NCBI GenBank assembly: GCA_946406115.1
Contig: OX291553.1
Span: 2,919,001 to 2,983,000 of the forward strand
Reading direction: 5' to 3'
Source of the DNA: Apoda limacodes
Taxonomy: Eukaryota; Arthropoda; Insecta; Lepidoptera; Limacodidae
Length of the DNA stretch: 64,000 nucleotides
Positions 22,978 through 35,221 of this stretch are shown here, one piece after another. A program made the position numbers and the translations under genes. Every line of letters starts with the position of its first letter. Positions within the stretch are counted from its first letter, which is position 1. Below the pieces are notes generated by a model, which ran no database searches, was not told the origin of the DNA, and saw only the letters and a list, made by a program, of their open reading frames with translations.

Positions 22978-23060
22978 TTGTGGCTCAATAGGTTTAATGA
23001 ACTACCTGCTAAACCGAAGGCGTGGATTCGATTTCAGCAGATGACAAATATTTATATGAT
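22978..23060 (+). repeat. tRNA-derived SINE head
   Basis: Box A TGGCTCAATAGG (22981-22992) and box B-like GGATTCGATT (23023-23032) are spaced as in a tRNA-derived promoter. The head resembles the one at 1-50 on the other strand. The tail is not resolved. Confidence 0.6.
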
Positions 23061-23548
23061 TATTATCATTTGAGTTTGTCTTATCTTATCTCTTAATTTT
23101 TGGGCTTCTTTGACGATATCTGTAGGAGTTAAATCTATGATGTCTTCATCGGAACTCAATTTTAAAAAGTAGTATTTACTAAAGACAAAGCTATTTTGCA
23201 ATGAAATGGCGCGCTTTTTTGCAGAGGCATACAGGTTTTTTTTTCACGAGGCAAAAGTCTGCTCTCCGTCTAGCGAAATAATGCTCATTTTTGTTTCACA
23301 ATATTACCTCGTTAATACATACCTACTTACGATATCAGCTTCGTTCTTCCAGTTTCGATACGGATCACTTACCATTTTATTTTATTAACATATAAAGATT
23401 GACAAAAAGGAAAAATAAATTAAAGAAATAACCGAAATAGCGACCAGGTAGGTACCTAAATTTATAAATTATGTAAATACAAAGTGGTTGCGGTAAGTAA
23501 TTGCGGAGGCTAATAAAGATTGTAACAGAACCGTTTTTACAAATTCAA

Positions 23549-23576
23549 TATAAAAATAAAATAAAATAAAATAAAA
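23549..23576. repeat. (AAAAT)n microsatellite
   Basis: About five AAAAT units. This could be the tail of a retroposon, but no body is identified upstream. Confidence 0.8.
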
Positions 23577-23716
23577 TCATTTGTCAAACGTTACCTACAT
23601 ACTTAACGTAGGCACCATGATATTATCGACTACATTTTAAATTAGGTATTCTTGCTATATTTTTTACCATCTCGCTAGCTAAGACGTTTCTAACTACCTA
23701 GTTCCTATAAGCTGGG

Positions 23717-24395
23717 TCGCCTGCTTGTGTTTTGCCGGAACATTACACAACAACATCTACTCAAAACTACGCTATACATTTTTGTTATTAAAACTTTATT
23801 TTTGTTGATGAAAACAATAGTTCTGCTTTCCACCGTCTACGGAAAACATGTAAACATTACTCTCGCGGGGCACAATCATCAGTTACGTTCGTACTTATAT
23901 ATGATCTGTGGTAATCAAATATACTCTGTGGCGGTAACTTAATTTACTAAATCTACTATTTCTAAAACTGAAAATACCTCTGATACGCTTGAAGTCATTT
24001 TGTCAGTAAATGTTTTTAAAAACAGCAACCAACAATACCAAAACAGTGCACTAAACAAAACATGTTTTTTTTTGTAGAGGTTTTTGTGTAATGTTTCGGC
24101 GAAACACGAGAAGGGGACCCAGATTTAAGTCAAGATAAAATGTTTGTATAAAGATAAATATATAGCAATAGTAGATTTAGTAGATTCGGTATCAACAAGG
24201 AGAAGACATTTGCTTACCACAGATCAAATATACGAACGAAATAATCATTGTGCCCCGCCCCCCTACCCTCGCGTGGGTAAATGTTTAGATTTTTTCCGAT
24301 AAGCGTAAGTAAAAACATTTATTCCATCAACAAAAACAACAAATATTGTGTAGATGTTTTTGGTGTAATGTTTCAGCAACACACGCGCAAGAGGC
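23717..24395. mobile_element. Inverted-repeat element with a third internal end
   Basis: The left arm (about 23717-23925) and right arm (about 24200-24395) pair: GCTTGTGTT-GC-GGAACATTACAC at the ends, AACATCTAC, TTTTTGTTGATG, CGGGGCACAATSAT and TGATCTGTGGTAA toward the centre. A third, shorter copy of the end (GTGTAATGTTTCGGCGAAAC) lies inside at about 24085-24115. No coding capacity. It is probably a decayed foldback or MITE with a nested partial copy. Confidence 0.65.
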
Positions 24396-25758
24396 TTTAC
24401 CAAAATACTGGATTGATATTTTTATTTTTTATAGATTAATGTGTTTTGATTAGAAAAAGTACACATGGGGATAATTTGTGGAGGAAGTACCTTTATTGAG
24501 AGGCATTATTCGTTTTATATTATTTTTATTTATTGTATTTGTAACTAAAGACTGTCTTCTTTAAATAATTTTACTTGTGTAAGTTGTTCGAGTGGCGAGA
24601 CATCACCCTTGATGAACCGTGTCGTACAAAATGCTTAATATTCTGTTAATTTAGCTGCGCGGCGGTGAAGCCGCAAGGAGCGGCGGAAATGAGCCGAATA
24701 AATCAGGGCTAACTCTTCCCTGGGGAAAGAGTAACGTAAGCAAAACAACAGAAGCTGAAATAATATATTTGTTGCTTATTTGATTCCTAATGTTAATTGT
24801 ACTCTCGATAAACTGCCGTATACACCATATTATAGTGATATATTCTATGTTAAAAAAGACTCATTGGTACACTCCAGGCTTAAACCTCCGCCCCTTGGGT
24901 AGCACGGCGAAATCAAATCTCCTAGGCCACTTCCGACCGTCCGTTTAATCTAGAGCAAATTATAAAAATTTCGAACTTTTTTATTGTTTTGAACTAAAAT
25001 TAAACGATACATGCAACGAGCAATTATATATAACTTATTGGTTAGTTAATATAGTTAGTCTTATAGGATTTACTTTGTCCTTTGGTTTATCGTGTATGCT
25101 GACGCTACTCGAGCAAAGTGCCGGAGTAACTGGAGGCGTATTCATTAGCCAGCCCATTAATTATTTTTTGTTGATCCCCGAGTGACGGCCCTGTCCTCCG
25201 CAACGTTTACACTTTTATTTAAATTGGCATCCACACTTGTCACATGCTCTTGACATACGAGCTCTTCTGCCAACTTTGTTTTATCTTTCGACAACGCCAA
25301 ACGGTTACTTATACCTTTAGCATTAAGGGTGTAATTCGAACAGGTTTAGTTACTCCGAAAGTAATTTATATTCAAATATATCATATTTGAAGTGTTGACA
25401 GCTGTGTTCAGCTTCCATTGAAAGGTCATTTAGGTGTTGTAAAAGTTTTAACAATAGAAAAAGTGTCTATATTTTTACAGCTTCGCTTGGTAAATATTGT
25501 ATGATGCCAAAAGTATTTTTATATTACATTCGATGCTTTGCTGTAAGCGGATTATCGAAATAAGAACGTATTTTTTTTAAATACAGTGCTTTTATTAATT
25601 ACACAAATTACAGTAACTTCGCACAAAACCACAACAAAGTAAAAAGTGAGTCGTAAGGCAGCTGTAACATTGAGGAGTTTACTTTCCCTTGAAGTCGGAT
25701 GCCAATAAAAAAATGTCTCTAATCTTTGCTGTAAAGTTTTAAGATTCCACTTCAAAGA
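24396..25758. other. Intergenic DNA
   Basis: No gene. Bases 24870-24945 (GGCCACTTCCGACCG on plus) may be a decayed tRNA-like retroposon. Bases 25135-25215 are GC-richer and contain CCCATTAATTATTTTTTG. Confidence 0.35.
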
Positions 25759-25830
25759 AAAGATATAGAAGACCTTAATTTGTCGCGGTGGCGTAAAGAT
25801 ATAGAAGACCTTAATTTGTCGCGGTGGCGT
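25759..25830. repeat. 36-bp exact tandem duplication
   Basis: The unit ending TTGTCGCGGTGGCGT occurs at 25759-25794 and 25795-25830 without change. It lies just upstream of the dispersed repeat at 25848. Confidence 0.95.
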
Positions 25831-25847
25831 AAAGGTTATGCCGGACT

Positions 25848-26090
25848 CTTAGGGCCACTTGCGCTCCTCAGGGTTAGCGCTATTTTTGTCAAGTTATGAA
25901 GTTAACCTGAGTCAAAGTCATATTTGTCTTGCGCTACAACTTAGCCCGGGTCACTGCCGAGTTAAATAGTAAAAATTTAACCCTCATCCATCGGCGGGTT
26001 AAATCACTAACTGCGCCATATTGCGCCAACATTTTTAAGTTAAATTCGTGTTGATATCGGTTTTCTGGTTTATTTATATTATTTTTCGAC
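25848..26090. repeat. Dispersed repeat, copy 2
   Basis: Same orientation and extent as 9531-9763, with scattered substitutions and one short insertion (GCGCCAACAT near 26025). Ends at ATTATTTTTCGAC. Confidence 0.8.
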
Positions 26091-27440
26091 TATGAGTAGG
26101 TACCTATAACTATAAATAGGAAGATAAAATTTAATTTTCTGACGAATACATTTACTCAAACCATTTTAATAGAACTGTGTAAGAACAAAGTGTTTACACG
26201 GAGTAAAAACTTTAGTAAAAAACTTTAGTAGCTACAAGCACGGGGTCTTATCCCAAAGAAAACAGAAATGATTTAAATTCATATCAATAGATGGCGTTGT
26301 GTGTATCGGTTTGTTATTTAGGTTGGTGTTTTAGTGAAAAAGAAAAGTAACCGACCCCGAGTAAATTAATGTTTTAATATCAAAATGTCCCTTAAGCTAA
26401 CAAAAATTAAGTAATGGGCGCCTTTATTAAATTTTATATAAATTGAATGAGGTCGTTGTACTTTAAGCCGCAATAAATTGAACTACGTGCCGGTTTACTT
26501 AATAAATTTTAACTATTGATTGATAGATGACGCTGTTCGCATGTTCTGAGTTTGACAACGACACACAACAGTGTCACTGAATAATTTGAATAGGTGTAGT
26601 TACCCACCAAATATAAAATAAATAATTTTTGGTATCTACCCACCTTAACACTTAGATATATTCATTATAAAACAAACACACGCAAGCGTGAACTTTGGCG
26701 TCAGTAGAATTTGTTTCTTAAGTTTAATCCTTGGTCGAATGCGTCTAAGTTCTTAAAAAATTGATTTGTGAAAAGGATAGCTCACTTTTTAAGAACAGCA
26801 TGCCAGTTCTCAGTTTGACCCGTATGTTTGTATGTATGTTTGTCCGTGTAGTCCCGCGTCTGGCTGAACCAATTTTCTGGAGAAGGTTTTGGTATACAAC
26901 AAACGGATACCCCGTGACATCGTCGTTTGCATCGATCCGTTAATAATTAAGCGATGCATTAGTTTAACTCGACCGATTTTTGTCAAAATTTTAGTACACT
27001 TACGAGCAAAAACTAGTTAGTCACTTACATAAACGACGAAATTTCATTATCTAGTAAAACAGAAAGTAGGTATATTAAAAGTAGTTTTATTTTAAATAAT
27101 TAAATACGCTTTAATCTTTCTTTGACTTCACAGATATCATAAGTTGTTTGGGAAATATATTGTCGTCTATTTAGGTGACTAGATATCAATTTACTTCAAA
27201 AAAGGAGGGAGTTCCTTATTCCTCGAAATCTTTTTTTATATATGTTTTCCGATTACTCGAAGTCGCCTTGACCGATTTGGAAAATTCTTAGTTGTTTGAA
27301 AGAGTATATTTACCAGATGGTCCCATGGTCATCAGGTCAGGCTATAATGATGGAATCCTGGAGAAATCGAGGGAACTAAATTTTTTATAGGCACACTTAA
27401 AGCGATTAGTGTACGTGAAAATAAGCCAATAGGTCACTTA
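26091..27440. other. Intergenic DNA with one dispersed-repeat fragment
   Basis: Bases about 26820-26945 (GTTTGTATGTATGTTTGTCC, then GGCTGAACCAATTTTC) read like a common lepidopteran repeat. No gene is seen elsewhere in the stretch. Confidence 0.4.
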
Positions 27441-27444
27441 AAAG

Positions 27445-27560
27445 TAGGGATGTTCCGACTAGTCGGTAAAGCTGACCATCCGGTCACATTCGTAGTCGGC
27501 GACAAGTTGGCGACTATTCGGCAAAGAGCGCCGACTAGGACTGCGACTGAGAGGAATTGT
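27445..27560. repeat. GTCGGCGACT-type degenerate repeat
   Basis: The palindrome CCGACTAGTCGG (27456-27467) is followed by several variants of GTCGGC and CGACTA-G. It resembles a lepidopteran dispersed repeat; its limits are uncertain. Confidence 0.45.
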
Positions 27561-28164
27561 CTGTGGTCAAACATTTAATCATAGAACCTAACTGAGGGAT
27601 CACGGTTGGTTGACATTATTGGTTGTTCATACTCGTAGTATTTTCTGTTTTCCCCTGCCCACCATGAAAAATTATCATTTGGCATGCTTACAGTTGATTT
27701 TAAGGAAATTGTTCAATTGTTCTGAAAAATCAATACACGAAACTTTCTTTTACACAGAATCACCGCAAAAGCAAAAATCAAGAAACAATGTGAATTCACA
27801 GATTATATAATACTATACTTAGCGAAGTTAACAAAACATGTTTCGTTCGATACGCTTGCAGGCGGCGGTTGCGACTTGTAGTCAGTTATTCTAACTTGGC
27901 TGTCGGATAGAAATGCATATGCATAGCATAGGTAAATGTTGCTTACTAGATCTCCTAACCACATGACTAAATAACCCACCAGACTGATAGCTTAGAACAA
28001 CGTTTCAAGAATCATACCTAAACTGGTAGGGTTTTCAACGGACACATTCAGTAAATTAAATCAATAGATAGCTGACATCGATTTCGTCCGTCAGTTCAAT
28101 GTATGGAGTAACACCTAAATATTTTTTCATAATTACAGTACAAATCTGTTTGGCGGTTCACATA

Positions 28165-28310
28165 AGACTTTCCTGTAAAATTTCATCACAATCTACATAT
28201 GCAAAAATAGCGGAATTATAACGCTGTGACATACGGATAGACGGAAGGATATGATGGATTTATAAGCAATCTTTTTGCCATTTGGCTATGGAACCCTAAC
28301 AAAGATCTCT
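28165..28310. repeat. Degenerate member of the GGGTTCCGT family
   Basis: GTGACATACGGATAGACGGA and TTTGCCATTTGGCTATGGAA correspond to the end of the element at 3790-4440. Confidence 0.6.
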
Positions 28311-30780
28311 GATTTTAATTGTATTCAGTAGGTAGGTACCAACACTATAATTATGCATGTTTATGCGTATACATTAATATATGCATGTTTATATGTATAA
28401 TTATTACCGTAGGTACCTACCTACGTAGCTAAGTTTTTTAAGATTCACCTACCTATTGTACGTAATTAGTTAGCGAACTTAGAATAAAAAATATAGGTAT
28501 TTACTTGTCAAGAACTTTTAGGTATGTAAAAAAGGAAATTTCCTTTTGTTGATTACTTTTTCCACTGACGTGCGCCATGTCAGTGACAAGCCACGCACAC
28601 ATACCCGTGCTTGTAGTAGTGCTTTCGCTAGCGCCGGTTGTTTGAAGCTATCAATCTGTAGGTTTAGTCATGTGCCCTAACCAAATGTGCATTTCGACGA
28701 TAGCTACGTTATTCTACGGAGTCACGGGCAAAAGCTAGTAAAAAATATCTCAGAAATTTTAGATACCTAAACATTCAATCACCTTTCGGTCTCCTTCGTA
28801 CGACTCTTTTGTACGTATTATTACATATATTTATGATAATACGAATTCATTTTAAGATTTTAATCTCACACCCACAAAATACTAGCTACTAACACAAAAA
28901 CATAGGATTTTAATCACAAAACACCTGTCATTTAATAATGATTTAACCTTTAGGTTTTTTACATCCCTGCGTATGGTGAGAATCTTTTCATTAATAAACT
29001 ATTTTAAATTATAAACTAGCCCAAAAAATTGTTAGAAAATGTTATGCCCCTAAAATATATATTTTTTTTTATTTAATTTGCGATTTTCATGTTTTTAATC
29101 TTAAACCTCAATACCAAATTTCCTGTAAATTACCTGACGCAAACAGAGGAATTCGGTAGAAACTTTAAAACACCTTTCGACCCCCCTAATCCGTACCTGT
29201 TGTAAAAAAATAGAACGAAAAAATGTATTGCTCCTAACTGCAGCGTTTTAGCTTTCGATTATAATTTTATTATGTACCTACCTACTTTTATATATTTATT
29301 AGGTACCTACCTTGTAATTTTCTTAACTTGCATAGATACCTACATTTCGGATCGTTGCCGATTGGTTATCAAAAATACTGTAAAATAATAGTTAGGTATT
29401 TATTTTCTTGACATATCTACATTAACATCATTATTTTAAATTTGAATAACTAGTTGAAAAAATCTTATTTACTACTAACATTACCTAGATAATAATTAAT
29501 TGACTGAAATCTCAGAGCTTATTGCGGGGGGCAAATTTATGGAATTGCAACTCTCCTCTTACTAAATCTTGAGAGGTAAGATTGTACTTCCATTTACATT
29601 TACATTCCCCAGACAAAGGCAAGATCAGAGTACTCGAGACTTTTTCGCAATAAACTTCCTCGTCTTTCTACTTTATGATAAAAATATGTAGGATCGCGAT
29701 GAGCGATGTTTTGTAGTATGGCTTGATATACATGTCAATACGGGTAGGTATTAGACACAGTTACTTTAAAGATCCAACGAGAAACGCTCGATGTCGTTAC
29801 CTAATATTTTCGACCTGCTGCTACTTACGGCATCTAGCGGCTAAACAAAATAGCCCGAGTTACTGCGGTCCCATTTCATTGTATGGGATGAGGCATCTGT
29901 ACTAGTATTATATTATCTGTGCTACAAGTAAATAATACTAATAACCACTAAAATATTAGTAATTCCGAGGACAAGTAAATTACACTGACGGTTACCAATG
30001 AGTTTTACTTATTGTATTTACTAACAGGAATAAAACTAGTCTTGTTGGAATAACAGTGTTGTTTACTAAAAACAAGTAAAATTTAATGGAATGCAAATAA
30101 AGTAAACACGCACAACCCGCGAAATTACAGCGATACGAGTTGGTACTGATGAAGCTCTGTGATGCGAAGTGTAGCTGGTAGATGAAGGAAGGGGCTTCAG
30201 CGGATAGTGCGATCAATTTTTTCAGCTCAGGTTTACTATCCTGAGGTAATGTCCCGCCAGGTGAGGAAAAAACACCTGGAGAACGCCTAGACTAAAATTT
30301 TGTTAGTTGGTATATATGCAAACTATCAAAAAAACTTCGATAGCGCGATGTAAGACGCGTGACGTCAACCTTAATTCGTAGCAGTACGATATGATGTTTG
30401 TTATTAGTAAACTTCACTAATTCTTAGAAAGATGTTTGCTAACGTCAATTAACCTTCATTGTTAGGCCAAGTAGTGTTTTATTTTCCCACTTTAATAAAA
30501 CTTTTGTAATCTTTAGTAAGCTTTATATGTTGATATTAATTACCATTCTCATAAATACGAGGAAAGTTTTATAGGATTTGTAAAATTTTGTAATCCGAAG
30601 TACAAATTATTAATTACGGAAATGAATAAAACAATTTTGTTGTTATTATTTTATGAAATTAATAAAATGTCCTCAAATTAATAAAATTTAGTATTAACGC
30701 ATTTTAATAAACAGGTTTTTTAATTCGAACAATATTTTTTTCTCCGTGTAGGTATTTTAAAAGTTCGAGAGAACAAAACT
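28311..30780. other. AT-rich intergenic DNA
   Basis: No gene is supported. The TACCTACCTAC-type words at 28330-28460 and 29270-29345 are common low-complexity in Lepidoptera. The end GTCACGGGCAAAAGCTAGTA near 28721-28740 is the terminal wording of a frequent lepidopteran repeat. Confidence 0.4.
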
Positions 30781-30789
30781 TTTACTCAC

Positions 30790-30981
30790 TATTCTCAGAT
30801 AATAATTATATTTAACACTTAATTCCGAGTTCATTATTTTTGCTTCTGCAGGCATTCTAGGTACCTCTGGGTTTTTTTTTTCTATATTCATCACATACAC
30901 ATAGGAAAATGCTCCACCGTAGAAAAAAATTGGAACAAGAACGAACGCGTTAAGACAACGAAAGATCTTTAGTAAGTCCAT
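30790..30981 (-). CDS. Candidate first coding exon, signal-anchor protein
   Basis: On the minus strand an ATG at 30981 sits in the context TTAAAAATGGAC. It opens 64 codons, ending exactly at a strong donor (ATA then GTGAGTAAAAG; donor at 30789-30784), so the intron would be phase 0. The protein starts MDLLKIFRCLNAFVLVP, then a hydrophobic run IFFYGGAFSYVYVM, then a charged segment NIEKKNPEVPRMPAEAK. This pattern fits a signal peptide or type II membrane anchor. I do not recognise the family and could not find the next exon to the left. If the donor is not used, the frame runs 18 codons further to a stop. A chance ORF remains possible; this is the only host-exon candidate I would keep. Confidence 0.35.
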
Positions 30982-31359
30982 TTTTAACACTTTCCACTTG
31001 CACAATTTAAATTAAATAAATATGTAGTGAACATAATGCAAAACATGGAACACCTTTTATCAACGCATCTTCCATTTCTAAAACATCATTCATAAACATC
31101 TGGCGATAGGAGTCGAAGGAGGACATAATAAAGTATTATCTTTGAATGTTCATTTTAGAAGAATAACAGAGATTGTAAAAAGAGATAGTTTTATTGTTTC
31201 TAACAAGAGAGAGCGAGACCCATATATATTTATGCAGGAATTTCTTATTTAGGCGGTTTATAACAGGATGCACATTTATTATTGTTATGTTGACAACATA
31301 ATTCTTCTGAGGAATAGTTAACTTCTTTATGCAATTGACCCAGATTTAGTTATTTATTT

Positions 31360-31890
31360 AACCCTGAATCTTCCACAAGTCGGCCTTACTGGCTTAAAAC
31401 CAGCGGTGTCCAGCAGTCGCCATATGCACGGCACGCTTTCGCATACTTCCGCAACCCCTTGGCGTCGGCCCTCTCGAAGAATTGGGACAGTGTTGTATCA
31501 CCACCACCCCTATCGCTAGATAATAAAAGAGAGTGAAACTTCACTTCCCTTCCTCCCGGAGAGACGTTCGGGGAACGCTTCGCCTATCTCTCCTCGCCAC
31601 GGAAACTTCCATGTTGTGCTACGAATTACTAGGCCTCTGCATCCACTGGTGGACTCTGCTCTCAGAATCCATTCAGACCAGCCCATCCGAGCAGTCTGAG
31701 CCGCAGGCTCCGCCCCCTATAACCCCCATACCGACCATAGGACGAATTTGACGTCACCCTGTTCATACGTAGGTTCTCTTAGTTTCACACGAAAAACTCT
31801 AGTCTAGAAAGGCTAGTCCAGCGCTACTTAGCCCTCCGCCACGGCAAGGTAGATACCACTTTGACCCACTGATCTTACTGTAACCAATAT
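31360..31890. repeat. GC-rich repeat-like block, unclassified
   Basis: It starts ACCCTGAATCTTCCACAAGT, shared with 9762, and is GC-rich over about 500 bases. A 72-codon frame (31533-31751) ends in a Pro/Ser-rich tail (SEPQAPPPITPIPTIG) with no recognisable domain. On the minus strand the block ends in GATTCAGGGTTAAATAAATA, which looks like the 3' end of a non-LTR element. I favour a transposon remnant over a host gene. Confidence 0.4.
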
Positions 31891-33777
31891 GCTCTCTAGA
31901 CAATCAAAAAAGTTTCTCAAGCTCGTGGATTTTCGATGTTGCCATGCTTAACATTTTTGATCGTTTATATAGGAAATGTTTGACGTGCTAGTATTCAGTA
32001 GAAAACTAGTTTTGCCAATGGTTTTGTCTACGTGGTTTACACTTTGCATGCACCATGTCTTCGGTTTTAGTTGGAATCAACACAACTATGATTATAATTC
32101 TAGTCAAACGGCTAAAAGTCATCTTTTCTTTCAACACACAAACAAAAAATATGTTTTGGAATCAGAGACTTCTAAATAGTTGATTCCAAAAAGATCCGTT
32201 ATCGTTACTATATTATATATAAAAAGACTTAAGACACTGAAAGATCAGTTAAAGATAGGCTGTGTTTTATCTATATACAATAATCTACTACACGTATTTG
32301 TAAAGTCGCGAAGTCGTTAAAGTTGATTTAACCAGTCAATAATAAGTCCAACAAATTTTATACAAAGATAATAATTAATTGAATACTTTTAAATCTTCTA
32401 ATAATACAGCGTCACAGGCAAATCACTCGCCATTTGTCATTGAACATAAAAGCTCAGTGGAGTCATCGATCGTAAGTAGGGCGAGCATCATTCTTGCCGA
32501 GACAGTCCCGGCACTCCCCCGGGATTTTATCCCCGGACCCGCTGGAGATAATTGTTACCTTATTGCCGACAAGTCGTTTGTCTTGTCTTCGTGAACACAT
32601 CGCTAATGGATCAGTGATTTGTTACGCTTCTAATTATAAACGTATTGTGTTTATACATTTTAAACCATTGTTCTTACGACAATGATTACATATACTTAAT
32701 GACAAATGTCAAAATTTTTAAATGTTCCTAAATAATTTAAATATCTTTATGGATAATTTAAGAGTTGTTACATACATATCTAAACGCATAAAAACGCAAC
32801 AAATGTGAGCTTACAATTCCTCACTATCAAATTAAATTAAATGTTTTCCAAAATAAATATAAATCAACAAAAACAACGTCAAGAGTATAATAAAATAAAA
32901 ATCCCCCAAAAATAGTCCGGTAACAAATTGCTCAAATTAAATCGTTCCTTTGCTTTTTAAAATTATGTGACAATAACATATGTTGAGTCGAGACTGAGGG
33001 CGATTAACCTAGCGCAGGAATCTTTATTTATTATAGTATACAATATAAACTGAGAATTTTATCTTTAACATTCTATAATTTTTCAGGCTCACTGCGGCTA
33101 TTATTTTAATCACTTCTTCGAGTTTTTCAACATGATTCGCTTCACAAATAGTGGTGAGACTAACCACGCTGACGTCGAGATATATCGACGGTAATTAAGA
33201 GCTTGAAAAAACCGTAACGTCTCACAGAGGCGCACAAATGTCTCGAACTATCATCGCATGGGGGACTCGAGATCAGAAATAACATTTTTTCATGTGAGCT
33301 TTGGAGGTATTGTAGAGTTGTTGCAATAATACTCATTTTTCTAAGTTTTTGATTAAATAATGGATAATTTGGATTGAGATAATGAATGGAGGCAATTAAG
33401 TAAGCACACAACTACTAGGGATTTTGAAGGCCTAGTACATCAATCTTACAAGTACACAAATCTATATAGAATTTAGAAATACATAATAAATATACATTGA
33501 AATATTATTTCACTCTTTTAGTTTTTAAAGTTTCATTTAAGTTTGGAGTCTTCCAGTAATACATAACATATAAAGGTCATATTTATTAAGTACGAGTTCA
33601 TGCATAAAATTAAACAAATTATTATTAAAAAAATATGAAATATCTCAGTCTTTCAATCTCTAAATGTTTATTTTGTTACTCATGTTTTTACAGCTGTCCG
33701 CTAGTTTATTTTTTAACGAAATTATATCAATATTTGTATTGGATTTATATAATAAATACAATGAACATTTTTGGAAT
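31891..33777. other. Intergenic DNA
   Basis: Several 60-80-codon frames occur but none has a recognisable family or splice context. Nothing else is seen. Confidence 0.4.
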
Positions 33778-33860
33778 TTACAGACAGCGCCGCCTGGCTC
33801 TAAAGTAAGCACAAAGCTTGTGTGATGGACTGGTATCCATATGGACTGGTATGGATACAA
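33778..33860 (-). repeat. Truncated relative of the 8345 SINE-like repeat
   Basis: CAGACAGCGCCGCCTGGCTC and AAGCACAAAGCTTGTGTGAT match the corresponding end at 8345. The box B part is missing. A short GGACTGGTAT duplication follows. Confidence 0.6.
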
Positions 33861-34734
33861 ATACATATAATATTCATATTATAAGTAGTTTTTTTTTTTG
33901 TAAATTGAAAGGTTTATAAATCCAACTATATATACAGGATGGAAACGCTAAGTCATCTTACTCGATTATTATAAATAAATGATAAACTGGATTAAAAAAT
34001 AGACTGGATCTATCTGAAAATTTTATGTTTTCAGCTTCCATATATTTAGTATGGCGACATTTAGGTTTTCTGAATTTTTATGCACTTATTAAAAACATTT
34101 TTAATAATTGTGATAGATAGTAGATACGCACGTGTCTCCACTCGTTTAAAAACTACTTCACTATTAGCAAATTATAAATAAAGACTTGCTGTAAAATGTT
34201 TTAGCCCTAAAGTCCTACAACCTACCTTTTTGTATTAAAACCTTTTTGTATTGTAACCAATGATAAAATTTTGCGTAGGTACCTAACATAAAAAAACAAC
34301 TTTGAGTTGATATAATAATAGTGATTGTTTTTATTTTCAATACATATACAAGGAAGTATTTAATGGAACAAACATGATAATAGATAACGATACTAATTTG
34401 TTACCAGCTTTCCATGAGAAGTCAACGGCCGATCATTTTAGAGGTATCTTCAATATACATACATATTTGGCAAATAGATTAAATAATTAATAAGCTAATG
34501 ACTGTAACAAGCAGCTCTGTATAAATCTGCGCAAAGCGTCACGATGACATATCGACAAACAGATGGTCGGTACATCCCGCGGCGTCACAACATCACTAAT
34601 TTATGCCCTCCTTAACGCCGTCCCACCTATTAGTTGCACACAGTATATTTCATGTGGTTGTATACTCCGACTATAAGTTTTGATATTTATAAGAATGGTG
34701 CGTTTTAAAATCATATATTTTTAATTTCACTTTT

Positions 34735-34835
34735 AATATATTTTTTGTATATATAATTACTCAACTAATATACTATATTAATATATATATAATTAATATA
34801 CTATATATATAATTACTATACTATATTTCAAATAC
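34735..34835. repeat. TA-rich low-complexity tract
   Basis: Interleaved TATATAATTA and ATACTATAT words form an imperfect AT-only array. Confidence 0.85.
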
Positions 34836-35221
34836 ATACTTATTTTATATAATAAATTAAACGTTTGGTTTTTTATGAAATTCGATGATACTATTTTTTA
34901 TCACATTGTGTCGTTTATTAAGTTACATCTTCGAGCCAAAGACAATAGTGCAAAGAAACAAACACATGTATAAATATCTACCTACTTCAAAAACAAGTAA
35001 TGAAAAAAGTTTCTAGTGATCGTTGTCTACTCACATACTGTTTGTGATGTTAATGTTATGTTATAAAATAAACATCTTTAAATTATTAATTCTATTTAAT
35101 ATGTTACGAGAATGTAGTACATTTTTTCATTTATTTCTAAATAGCTATCAAATTGTAGTGACCTAGGGGTTTCAAGTTCCACGTCGTGCACGTCGTATAC
35201 CAATAAGTATTATCTTAATTT

